DNA from: Sphagnum magellanicum | Lineage: Eukaryota; Streptophyta; Sphagnopsida; Sphagnales; Sphagnaceae | NCBI GenBank assembly: GCA_021904315.1 | Contig: CM038908.1 | Location: 28,354,501-28,418,500, forward strand | Reading direction: 5' to 3' | DNA length: 64,000 bases | Shown: in pieces, positions 11,001 through 21,880 of the stretch | How positions within the stretch are numbered: position 1 is the stretch's first letter | Layout of the letters: each line of letters opens with the position of its first letter | Notes under the pieces: generated by a model | Told to the model about the DNA's origin: nothing | What the model saw: only the letters and a program-made list of their open reading frames with translations | Database searches by the model: none | Translations under genes and position numbers: made by a program

Positions 11001-14000
11001 AGCTTTCCAGAAGAGCAGTTGCTTGCACTTGAATACCCAACCATGACCTCAACAACCGCAGCAGTATGCCAGACCCCACATGCTGCCCTTACAGTTTTCA
11101 ATCCCTTCAGAGATTCCACCTCTCTGGGCACAGATGCACTCTTCCTATCTCCATGTCCAAGCACACCAAATGTCCCATCGCCAAAGGTAAAAAGCTGTCC
11201 AGCAGAAGTGACCAGCACTGTGTGCCAAGGCCCACATGCAATTGATGACACCCGAATTCCTTCCAAAGGCCCATTTACTCGCTTGGGCATCCAGTGGCTG
11301 ATATCATTACCATGGCCGAGCAACCCAAAGTTGTGTGTGCCATCACCCCAAGTGTAGAGATCCCCAGATAGAGTGACTGCACATGTGTGGTATTCCCCAC
11401 ACGATACAAGTTCAATGTTTGTAGCTGCAAGGGCATCCACAAGCTGGGGATGTGGGATATCAGAATCCACTCCATGACCTAAGCGACCACCTGACTCCTC
11501 TCCCCAAGAAAATACCTCCCCCTGTTTAGTTACCAGCGCCGCATGCCTTGCTCCACATGCAATGTACTGCACATCTAAAACAACAGTTGCTTCCAGAGGC
11601 TTGGGCAGGAGAGCATCCAATTTTCGTCCAGCGGCAATGCCAATCCTATGTACACCACCCCCTAAAATTCCATCACCCACACCCTCACCCCACATGAAAA
11701 CATCACCCAAGGCATCCGCCTCTTCATGGCCTGACCCCTGGCTGGAAGAGCTTACAGCACTGGACATGCTTATCCTGTAATTATCAGAAAGACCTCCACC
11801 TGGCAGTCTCATATTTGCATTCATGCTATCTGAACCCATATCTGAACTGCTTGAATGCATTGAGCCTCCAACAGATCCTGTCTCAAGGAACGTGTTCCTT
11901 GATTCCCCTGTAATCAATCCTCCTGCTAAGTAACTTCTGTCTACTCCTAGATGATGAGGACTACTGATAGGACTCAAAATCTTGAATGTGTCTCCCCCCT
12001 CCTGCAACAGAAACAAGGTCTATAAGAGCAATGTTTGCTCAGCAAATGAAAACATACATATCCTAAAAGGTCAGGTTACTGGAGCAAAGGTTTTTTTGAT
12101 CCCACTGTGTCATCACAAACATGTAGACAACAGGCAATGAACAAACTCCTCCAAAAATTTATGTGATCCAATAACTACCTCGTAGAAGAGTGAGAGAGTG
12201 AAGTAGGCTGCATTAGCTCTGGCAGATTGGGACCCTGAAGAAATTTAAATGAACATATAGAGCCTCTATTCTGGCTATGCATGCTGCACTTAGAATCAAG
12301 GCCTCTTGTAGATCATGCTTGAGGCACTTCTTCTCTCTGATTGCATAAGAACTGAAATCCTGCACACATTTAGGTTCTCTTACTTGCAGCCCTGTCTCAA
12401 GATGTCACAAACACCCACCTGATGCAGACTGTCAGTGCTGTCAAAGCGTGAGATGAAAGGAGAACTCTTTCGTGTGGGAAGGTAAGGGCTCATAGAACCA
12501 AATGAAGGGGCATCCTCAATCTCTGAGTGAAACCTTGGTGTTTGCAAGTGGGCTCGAGAGATGGCCGCCTCAAGTCCAACAAACCAAACTTCAGCCTCAT
12601 CTTTATCCTTGCATATCTGTGCATTGAACACCACTGAAAATTAATTTGAATACTACCTGACTCCTAGAGTCTATTACAAAATTACCATAGTCAGATAGTG
12701 CTTCACACCTCATGACCTTTGATAGAAACCCTAAGAAGTCTACATTAGAACTAGGGTTACACGGGATTCCAGGCTCACCAAATCTAAAGAGTGCTGCTCA
12801 TTGTCATGCAGCAGAGAAAATGATTGATACTCCTTCTCTGGCCATGGGTGCCGCTGGAAAATAGCCTGGTGAAGAAAAAGACATCATGAGAGGTGTGATC
12901 AAGATCAAAAGATCATGTAGACTGCAGAACATCACCACTTGGACAACAGAATACAAGTGAAATCACAAAGAAAAGACCTTCCAAATTGCAAAGAAACATA
13001 ACAGTGTCTCACATGTTTTAATACACCCCACATGAGAACTCAGTCCACACAAGCAAGCAAGAAAGATACAAACAACTAGCAATACCAATACTAGATACCA
13101 TCCACTAACTCAAGTGATACATGTAGAGTCTTCCATCACAACTGTTGACCAACAAAATGGGGATCAAGTAAGGACTCACAGTACGTTGCCCAGGTACAAT
13201 CCTGGACACTGTGCTCAACCAAAGCTTCTTCTCTTCTTTTCCAGAATACCAAATCAGTGCACACTCATCCTGTTGGCAAGCCACAATCACTCAGCCCCAA
13301 AGAACTATGAAGAGAGCAAATGAGCAAGAATAAGACCACAAAGTATGTCCCCTTCTCTTCCTGTCGTGGATTGCAACACACTGAATGATCACCAACCACA
13401 TCTTACAGATCCTTTCTTTGGGAGGAAAGAGGGTCATTTCATGTGAACCTTTTTAGCACACGTTAGTATATCTGCACTGACCTAAACAGTTCCCATTTGC
13501 TGCTGTTGTTGCCAGAGTTAGCTCAACTCAGCGGATAGAACAGTGAGGAAACCTAAAATCACATAGAGAGTGAAGGACAAATAGTGAACATAGAAGTAAA
13601 TCTATCAGTCTAGAACCCAGTACTTAACTTGCTTTCCAACAATGAAGAAGTTTCAAGAACTGGCAACTCACAGCAGAAAGCCTGAAAGGGCAAAACTTTG
13701 GTTTTCCTCGGCGACCGTACTTGAGAAGCTGTGCACCCTTCTTCAACGCAGTGATTGCCTTCACAGCATAGCAACCAAATAACAGAATTCAGCTTGCACA
13801 GAAGCTTACAACCACCAGCCAGACAAAACTGCCAACTGGACTATTCTGAGCTATATCTGTTGCCAGCCTTGGTTAATTTAACAGCATCACAACATTGTCT
13901 AGAGCTTTTGACAACCCCTGCAGCTGAAACAAAAAACAATTGATACACAAAAACATATGCAAGTCAACTGATGTGAAGTAGCTATTGATAACCTGGGTAA

Positions 14001-14746
14001 GCGACATCTCCAGATACACATACAGACAATGATAACACTAGGTAGGTTATGGATTGCCCATATAGAGGATATACAAAAACCTAAAATGTGCCATCTCTAC
14101 CAGACTACTCATTTGTGCAGGAAATACTGGGGATCTCATGTATTGGAAAGAGAGAGCTGAAGTGTCTCACTAAGCAGAGTATAGATCAGCACCAGGAATA
14201 TGATGCCAATTAGAAATTTCAGGCATCCAATTACAATACTTTGCAACAAAACACCTGAACCCACGACACAACTCACCCATAGGCTTGTTTCTTATTATGG
14301 TGACATACTATCCTCCTCAGATTGCATTACAACTCCAGACCTAAAATGTCATCGCACAGAGAACACAGTCTTTGAAAGGTTCAAAGGTGACAATCTAATA
14401 CTGTCCCAAAATAGTGTACATTGATCATGTTTCTCAGAATTCATTTGCACATGTAGCTTAATGACACAAGAGAGCTGTCCAATGGCAATTAGCTAAGATT
14501 GTGTCATGACAATTTGCAATCGGTGAAGATGCAAAAACTGCATCTGAATGTTGAACAAAGAAACTTCCCAAAGGACCTTGAATGCCTACTCAACTGAGAG
14601 CTAGATCAAGCTTGCCTTAGAGAAAGAGGAGAAGAAGTCTAGAAGCCAATAGGGATTCCATGACAAGCAGGAAGAAGAAAAACCAAATAGTTCTGTACCT
14701 GTTCAATGTCACGCTCAAGAAGTCCATTTTGAGAATGATCTGCCAT
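8014..14746 (-). CDS. PRAF/RLD-type protein with PH, RCC1, FYVE and BRX domains
   Basis: Nine coding exons on the minus strand: 14746-14699, 13758-13672, 13269-13180, 12865-12779, 12616-12419, 12001-9806, 9435-9289, 8922-8357 and 8167-8014. All introns are GT-AG and all junctions keep frame, giving about 1190 aa; Arabidopsis PRAF1 is about 1100. The start [16 protein letters not shown] matches the family N-terminus. Order: PH domain about 10-124; seven-bladed RCC1 propeller about 268-656, with repeated WG.G..GRLGHG-type motifs; FYVE zinc finger about 658-722, with [10 protein letters not shown] and CHACSS; coiled coil about 883-960; and a C-terminal BRX domain about 1109-1166. The BRX domain is split by the last intron, with RDLKRVRF on one side and [10 protein letters not shown] on the other. 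In the known family the PH and FYVE parts bind phosphoinositides, and the BRX domain of RLDs binds LAZY1-like proteins in polar auxin transport and gravitropism. One 2196-bp exon carries all RCC1 and FYVE sequence. No disruption was seen. Confidence 0.96.
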
Positions 14747-15883
14747 TCGCTGATGACCAGCTTTGGTCAAAATCATCACATTCCTAGCTTGTCACTTCAC
14801 GTTGTCTCTGGTATACGGACTCTAGCTAGGATCCCAACAGCTCTTTGCAAAAGCACTGAAGAGACACACAACCACGTAGAGATTGCTGTCTCTCTCTTCT
14901 GTCTGCAAAGACATGTAATAACATGAGTGACCAACTGTCGCAGTGTTGTTGTCAAATGGACCATGAACTGCATGAGAATGTCTCCTTCTTCCCACATGAA
15001 TCACGCATGCTGCTAAAACATCAAATCACAAAGCTACATGGCAGCAAATGCTCCAAGGCATCATCATACATGGCTCAATTGAAGAAGAAACATCGAACTG
15101 AAAAATTGAACACCAGTTAAGTCAAGCTGACTAAATTCTCTGGAGGATGAATCACTATCACAAGTACACACACAGGGAAAAAACCTAAAACCCACACATA
15201 TTCACTTCATTTCAAAACCCTAGGCCAGTCTTTTTGCAAAACAGAAAGCTTGACTAAACCAGTGAAAAGCGCAAAAACCGCGACATGATATGCCCACCGA
15301 AGACTTGAAAATCGTAAAGATCGCATTCTCAATCCCGGCACTATGTACTCAAACCTTCTAACCGCAAAAAGTATGATGATGACGATGATGACTACATAAA
15401 AAAAACCAAAACAAACTTGTTTGACAACTTCTACGCCATTCTCCTCCCTCACAACAAAAAAACTATCTGACATCTATTCCATCAGTTGAAGGCAAAAAAA
15501 TTTACCGTGAAGCCAGAGTTGTCACCGCCGCCTTGAAGCTTTCCCGCGCATTCTGCATCCCAGATTGAAAGAGAGGGAGGGAGGGAGGAGGAGAAGAAGA
15601 AGAAGAAGAAGAAGAAGAAGAACCCTTGCTTACTCCTTCCTTCCTTTCCCAGCGCAGAAATTGAATTTCAAAGACATCAAATTCTTCAGCGGGAGCAGGG
15701 CTTCAAGCTCCAAGCGACCACCACAAGTGGTTTGCGCATCGCGGGAAACGGATTCGGATCGGACAAGCGCAGAGAACCCCGAGAAATCGCCATCGCCAGG
15801 AAAGCGAAGCCAGCGACGGAGATTCTCCGTCTACGTCCATACCCTAGCTCTCTGCACTGCCAACCTGGGTTAGCTTCCGCAAC
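14747..15883 (-). promoter_or_regulatory. 5' leader and promoter-proximal region of the PRAF/RLD gene
   Basis: Sequence around 15506-15640 looks like a transcribed leader on the minus strand: higher GC, a GAA/GGA-rich tract on the plus strand at 15565-15622, and a plausible donor (CG then GTAAAT) just below 15506. A short upstream reading frame begins ATGCAGAATGCG near 15560. It is probably a leader exon joined to the ATG exon by a 5' UTR intron. I could not fix the matching acceptor. Confidence 0.4.
15587..15622. repeat. GAA microsatellite in the PRAF leader
   Basis: About ten GAA triplets follow a GGA/GAG tract. On the transcribed minus strand this is a TTC-rich stretch, which is common in plant 5' leaders. 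Confidence 0.8.
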
Positions 15884-16616
15884 TAACCCGGGTTGACACA
15901 CGGTTGTGTGCGGGTATCAGGCGTTGTTAAAGACCGCCGGCTCCGTTTTCTACCCACCATTTTCCGAACCAGAGAACCGCCGGCTCCGTTTTCTACCCAC
16001 CATTTTCCTAACCAGAGAACCGCCGGCTCCGTATACTCTCTTTCGTGATCCGGAACCGGCTGTTCTCTAGCTCTCAGTCAAATCTGTTCAATTAAATTAC
16101 CGTCAGGCTTGTCCAAATTACACTCAAAGAACCTCCGGTTCTTAATTCCGTAGGCTTTTAATTCTCCTGCAAAGAACTGCAGCCAGGTTTCATGACAGGA
16201 CCAGTGTTTCTTTTTTTCTTTTTTCTTTTTTCTTTTTGACGAATTTTCACACTGTGGTGAAACTTATTTAAATTTAAAAATTTTGGTTATTTCTTCTTCT
16301 TTTTTGGTGTAATTTCCGAATTAAAATATCTTTTTTTTTCATTTTACATAATTCTCCAGTCTTTCTTTCAGCCTCACAAATTTGCAAAAGAAAAAAAAAA
16401 AAAAATCACTGTACAGGACCCGTAAAGAACCGGTGGTTTTATGGGCGGTTATTTGACGTTCTCTACACAAAAATTAGAGCCGTGGTTAGTGTATAAGAAA
16501 ACCGGATATGTACACACTTTGATTTTTTGAGAACCGGGGCTACGAACTCTAAGAACCGCCCTGAAAACCGGAGGGGGTTTGTCTCAGGTTCTAATACCCG
16601 CCCAACACCGGGTTAA
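15884..16616. mobile_element. Foldback-type non-autonomous element, copy B
   Basis: The right end carries CCCAACACCGGGTTAA (16601-16616), preceded by CTAATACCCG. The left end carries TAACCCGGGTT and then GTGCGGGTATCAG, an imperfect inverse of the right end. The interior is packed with AACCGG, AACCGCC and GGTTCT words and homopolymer runs, and has no protein frame. It sits directly upstream of the PRAF leader, so it may overlap that promoter. The end structure matches copy A and copy C. No clean target duplication was seen. Confidence 0.5.
15933..16032. repeat. 43-bp tandem repeat, 2.3 copies, inside foldback copy B
   Basis: ACCGCCGGCTCCG starts at 15933, 15976 and 16019, an exact 43-base period. 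The first two units differ at about one position, so the duplication is recent compared with its surroundings. Confidence 0.9.
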
Positions 16617-17746
16617 AACAACGCTCTTTTTCTCTCTCTCGCTTGCTTCTCTTGGGTCCGAAATACGTGTTTTTCACTTTTACTACAGTAAAGTCTAGTG
16701 GGGTTTTACTTTTTTTTCGATTTTTTTTCTTTTACTTTTATTTTTCTTTTCCCCCCAAAAGAGCTCCCATAATAAAAAAAAGGAACTGAATGTGGGGGGG
16801 GGGGGCCTTTTCGAAGCTTTGGCAAAATAACTTTTTCCGCACAAATGCGACAATTGGCACCACCATTTTTTTTTTAAATCCCCAATTGAAACCGACAACG
16901 ACGATGCACCAACTTCTTTCGACAATTGGCACTAGGCATTCGAACAATACGAACTTTGACAAATGTCACACATTTTCAATCGGTAGTTTTTTTTTAAAAT
17001 TTTAAATATTTGAAAAATTTGTCCTCAAATGGTCAGATGGTTGTGTCAAAACCAAATGTTTTTCTTGAAATTTTTTTTGTGATGTAAGAAAAAAAAATTA
17101 ATTAATTAGTAAAAATAGTCGAATCTACATTATGAAAATCAAACCAAAAAAAAAAAAAAAAAGGTTTAGAGTTTTCCCAATAATTTGTAGAGAAAATGTT
17201 GTAGATATAAAGTCCAAGGCAAAGGGCATTTTATTTTTATTTTTCCGGAGGAATAAAGGGCCCGCCCGTGGTTCTCCCCCACTGAAAACTACATCATTCC
17301 ATAGTCTCGCCCTTTTCGGAAGAGCCAATAGAATCTCGTAATTGTATGGTGCCCTTTTGTGCGCACCAAAGTAAATTGAAAAAGTAATTTTTCTTTTTAG
17401 ACAATCATTTAGAATGTTCTGAAAATATCGGCGTTTTTCAACACGGAATCCTCCAAATGAAGTAATTATTCAAGACGGAAAATGTTGAACTAACTAGCCA
17501 TGGTGGTAAGATATATTCTTGCTTATTCCGGGCGAAAGTGCAATCAAAAAGAATGCAATAATATATCCCCCACCACCACCACCCCCTTCCTCCCCGGCTT
17601 CCCCATCTCAAGAATTGTAGAATTTTCAGTAGGATTCTAGAATTTTTTGTCCTCGTGTTTCCAATATGCACAATACGACACGTATTGTGCATATTTGACC
17701 TTCAAACAAGATAACACCAATGACGACTATTTGCAATTTGTATCAC
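16617..17746. other. Homopolymer-rich intergenic DNA
   Basis: Long T, A and G runs occur (a G run near 16793-16804, an A run near 17145-17162). The block CGACAATTGGCAC recurs near 16848 and 16920. No gene is recognisable. Confidence 0.6.
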
Positions 17747-18224
17747 AATGTTGGGCGGTTATTTGAATTTGTATTATTTTTATTTTAAATCTTGAATTAA
17801 CATTTAAAACCCCTAAACCCTAAACACTAGTAAAAAAATCTCATTTTTCAACTTGTCTTAGGCAACTAAAAATGTCTTTTGCAACTTATTTTTTATATAA
17901 AAATAAGTTGTGAAATACACTTTTAGTCGCCTAAGACAAGTCAAAAAATGAGATTTTTCTACTAGTGTAACTCAATTTTTAAATCAATTTTTTGAAATTT
18001 TAAAAATCAAAGAACCTTAAGTTCCAATTTTTGGGGAAAAAAAATGATGAAATAATTGATTCTTTTCATAAACCCTCCAAGAATCTATGGTTTTCGACAA
18101 AAAGATTTAACAGTTTATATAAGGTTATTTGACCATCTCTTGGATTTTTTGAGAACTAGGGTTATATATCATCATGGTTAGTTATTAGAAATGGGTCTTT
18201 TGATATTTCTAATACCGTGGTTAA
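17747..18224. mobile_element. Foldback-type element, copy C, interrupted by a MITE
   Basis: The left end reads AATGTTGGGCGGTTATTTG. The right end reads CTAATACCGTGGTTAA, a shortened version of the right end of copy B. The interior shares TTTTTTGAGAAC, GGTTATTTGAC and GTGGTTAG-like words with copy B. A CACTA-like MITE (17825-17967) splits it. The copy is strongly diverged, so the family assignment is inferred from the ends and scattered words. Confidence 0.4.
17825..17967. mobile_element. CACTA-like hairpin MITE, 143 bp
   Basis: The element starts CACTAGTAAAAAAATCTCAT and ends with its near-perfect reverse complement (ATGAGATTTTTCTACTAGTG). Pairing continues through almost the whole length to a TTATTTTTTATATAAAAATAA centre, so it is essentially one long hairpin with about 65-70 bp arms. 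Termini beginning CACTA suggest a CACTA (En/Spm) derivative. The flanking triplets (AAA left, TAA right) do not give a clean 3-bp target duplication. No coding capacity. Confidence 0.8.
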
Positions 18225-20039
18225 ATGTTCAAAATCGCCGATTATTTATACCATTTCGAAATACCCATCAAACACCAATTTCAAGTGCCAAAGAAAAAAC
18301 AACAACAACACTAGTGTGAGAATAAAATATCATCCACTTATAAACCTTTTTATTAATAACCCACTTAGTCCTAACTTTTGTGTACTAAACCATCTATCTA
18401 CAATGTACATGCATCTACTTAGTTAGTTGTCAACTATTATTGCACCTTACTTGGATGGAATTATCGGGCCTAAACATTGATGACATAAAATAAAAATGTG
18501 TTTAAACATGAATGCAACATAGTGATGATTAGGTATATGGAATTTATTGACCACACAAAATGCAATTCACCATATGCAAGAAACTTTACTTTGTTGAAAT
18601 TGAGTTCACGGATGAAATTGATTCACCAAATATTGATGGTAATGTGGATGAATATTGATTTCAAGGGTTGGTTATTTTCATCCATGAACTCATTATATTT
18701 CATCCATATTGTGAAGTTTTGTCATTTCGTCAACCTCATTAATTTCATTCATGTGGTACATTCATAAACCAATGTTTATCATGATCAATGCCTTGGGGAT
18801 TTGTTTTTACCTCTTGTTGAATAGGTATTTGACTATTTGCACTAGCAAGCAAACAATTTTCTGTATCAATGTGCTATTATGGCGTGGTTAGCAAAGGCCA
18901 ATAAAAAGCTTTTCTCTATCAATGTTATAGGCATTTTATAGGCAAATGCAAGTAATTGCATTGCAAAATGCCCAAGCGTCATCTATTTTGAAATGGACCA
19001 TCATTGCCAACAAAGTCTCTTCTAAGCTTGGCACTCTTTCAAGACTCCTTCCCCTCTCTTTGTCTAATTTGCTTCATGTGAATGGGGAAGGGTTTAGGAC
19101 CTAGACTTGAGTTTTGGATTTGGGTGGGGACCTTTTCCTCCCTTTTGTTTTTTTGGTGTTGTCTCAACTTTGATGGCATGAAGGATGGAAATGATGACCA
19201 AGTCTAGGACCATGGTTTACCAAGTTCCAATTACCACCAAGAAGACATAAAGTGCATTATTGGGTTTGGGGTAGTTGCCATCTATTCATGTGTGCTTGTT
19301 CATGTGTTGGCAAGTTCAAAAATTGAATTTGTTTTGTTGGGGCATAAGGATGTTGTTTGGAAAAATTATATGTGAAAAGGGTACATGAAAGTTGGTGCAT
19401 AATTGGAAAAGATACAATTTTTAGGTTTGGGTTTTTTTCTTTTTTTTAATACTTAGAAAAAAACCTATGGGCATAAGCTTATATTTTGATAAATGAACTT
19501 GTAAGGAGTTTGGCAAAAGTGGGATGATACTTAAACAAGTAGCCTAGAAAGGTGGACAATGGAATGTTTGATCCATCTTGATGTGGAACATTTGTTGTGT
19601 GTAATTGTATTTAAGTTATTTGATATTTGACACTCTTGTTAATGCATCAATGAATTGCAAGTTGTTGATTAATGGTGGTGTAGTTGGGTTTTTTTTGTAG
19701 TTGTTGAATGTATTATGTTCAACAAAATGAAGGTGTTCTTTAGTGCAATGATGTTGCCCACATGAATTTTTTGTTCATTGTGTTTAGTTTCAAGTCCTTT
19801 CCTTTCTTGGTTACACCTATTCAAAAACATTTCTTGAAAGATTTGACTTTGTATATCACAAAAGGTTATCATTGTCGAATTCCATTGAAAACATTTGGCT
19901 ACAAAAGGTAGTCTTTTGCCAATGCGGTTGGGATTTTTTTTCAAAAATGTGACAATTCATGGATGAGGTATCCCTAACATGGTTAGTTCAAGATCATGGA
20001 ACATTGAAGTCAACTTGGATTCCTCCACTTGACTATCCA
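18225..20039. other. AT-rich intergenic DNA, no gene recognised
   Basis: Short frames only. TTCAT.CA-type words recur near 18600-18770. Sequence just before 20040 reads in frame with the PHD relic (for example TWLVQDHGTLKSTWIPPLDY across 19960-20037), so the relic may start earlier. Confidence 0.5.
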
Positions 20040-20174
20040 TGTCAGGTATGTCAGAGGACAAACGATGCTGATTAAATGTTGTTTTGTGATAATTGTAATG
20101 ATGGATACCATTTATTCTGCCTCAAGCCGAAGCTCACTCAAATTCCCACCAACATTTGGTATTGTTCATCATGT
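20040..20174 (+). pseudogene. PHD-finger relic, probably from a mobile element
   Basis: One frame carries every zinc ligand of a PHD finger (Cys4-His-Cys3): CQVC, then CDNC, then GYHLFC, then WYCSSC, with the usual spacing and the family's hydrophobic and Pro residues (LKP.LTQIP). A single TAA (20073-20075) interrupts the frame between the first and second Cys pairs. The frame ends shortly after the finger (TGA near 20190). Its setting among decayed transposons suggests a mobile-element protein, but it could also be a captured host fragment. Confidence 0.65.
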
Positions 20175-20195
20175 TCTCCTGCAACACCTTGATTT

Positions 20196-21880
20196 CTACT
20201 TAGACCATGCCATGATTTTCTTAAGGTTAATGTACATTTTTAGGTTACTATACGTTATTAAGTGTTTTAGGGTTATGGCTTATTTAGGGTTTCAACTTTG
20301 TTGACGGTTATATAAAAGGCCAAATTCTTCCCTTCTCTTGTTAGTTTTTCTAGAATTCCTTTGTCAAAGAGAGTTTCCTCCATAGTCAGACTGGATTTCT
20401 AAAGGCTCACGACGACTATTACACGATCATTATTTACATACACTACGTTTTCTTTCCTTCTTTTCAATTTAATATACATGAAAATTTCATCTCAGCCTCC
20501 TCTTGTGCATTGTATATATATGTGTGTGCATCTTTTTTTGGTTGATTAGTTTCTACCTTTGATTAGTTTTAATTTTTTTGTTCAGTAGAATTTACTATGG
20601 ATTTACACCCTTACAACACTGAACGTCACGACACTACACGTCACGACAAAACTTATTAAATAAGGAAAGGGGATCCTAAAGTATGTAAGAACTACCACTA
20701 GTCAATTTTCATATTCTTGAAATACATTGCATTGGGTATGCTAGATTACTCCACCTTAGGGTTTAGGGTTTTCCTAAAGGAGGTCCCTTTTAGGTCACCA
20801 TTAATCTTGTTGATCTTTGTACCTCTTTTGTCACCTCTTTCTATGTATTTTGACAAACCATTGCCATCAAGTTTTGCCACTTGTGTTCATGGTGTTTGAA
20901 GTGGGAATTATTGTGAATAATGAACTACAACAAAAAAATCTACTTTAGTTTTCCTATTTCCTTAATTTCTCTAATCTTGATCCTTGTAAATTGTTGCATA
21001 ACGAAAATGTGATTAAGTTTTATAGTTGAATGTCAATTATCATTGAACATTAAAACATTGTGCATCTTGCAAGTGGCAACAACATTTAAGATTGGTTGCT
21101 TTGATATTAATGGTCATCCCACCTTCAACCAATCGCAACTTGATTAAACAAATCAAGATTTTGTTTTAAAAAACTAAAGATTAATTATGACACTTCAAGT
21201 TGAAATCTTGATTTGACATTTGATTTAAACCTTGGTACTTAAGAACGTCTTTGGATCCTCAATTTGTTATGTATGAAAATTTGCAATGTTTTTGGATTTT
21301 AAAAGGTTATCATAGCACCACACACTTTGAGAGCACATTTTGGAATCTAGAACATGAAATCGAAACCTAACTTCATGCTTTTAGGATGTTGCACTTTGAA
21401 ATCATAAAATTGTTGGGTTTTAATGGTTTATAACTACTATGGATAACACAAGCATACAAAACTTAAAAGGGTTTCTTGCTTGAACATTTTTTTATTCATG
21501 TGGATTTTATGCATTTCATGATTGTCATCAATATTTGACTTGTAAAACTCAAATTTTTAATATAATAAGTTGTGATGTTTTCATTAACAGTGGTGGAACG
21601 TTGGTTATTGTGAAAGCCGGTAGTTTGTGATCTTCTTTGTTGATTACACAATCCTTACTCTTGAGTTTAAAGGCATCATTTGTCGTATGTTTTCACCATG
21701 TTGCCATTAGTTTTACCAAAAAAATTCAAGCTTAAATAAATTTTTTTTAACATATCCCATCTCATGTTTTTACCCTTAATGTTAACTTTAGCCAAAGTCC
21801 TAAAGTTGATGTTGATTATATCATTGTTGATTTAATTCAAGTAAAAGTTGAATTAGACAATAACAAGAAATGAAATTTTT
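20196..21880. other. AT-rich intergenic DNA, no gene recognised
   Basis: Nothing beyond short chance frames. A short duplication of the block CACGACA.TACACGTCACGAC lies near 20625-20650. Confidence 0.5.

Noticed and set aside
9819..11357. Plus-strand open frames opposite the large PRAF exon
   Set aside because: Antisense shadows of a strongly conserved coding exon.
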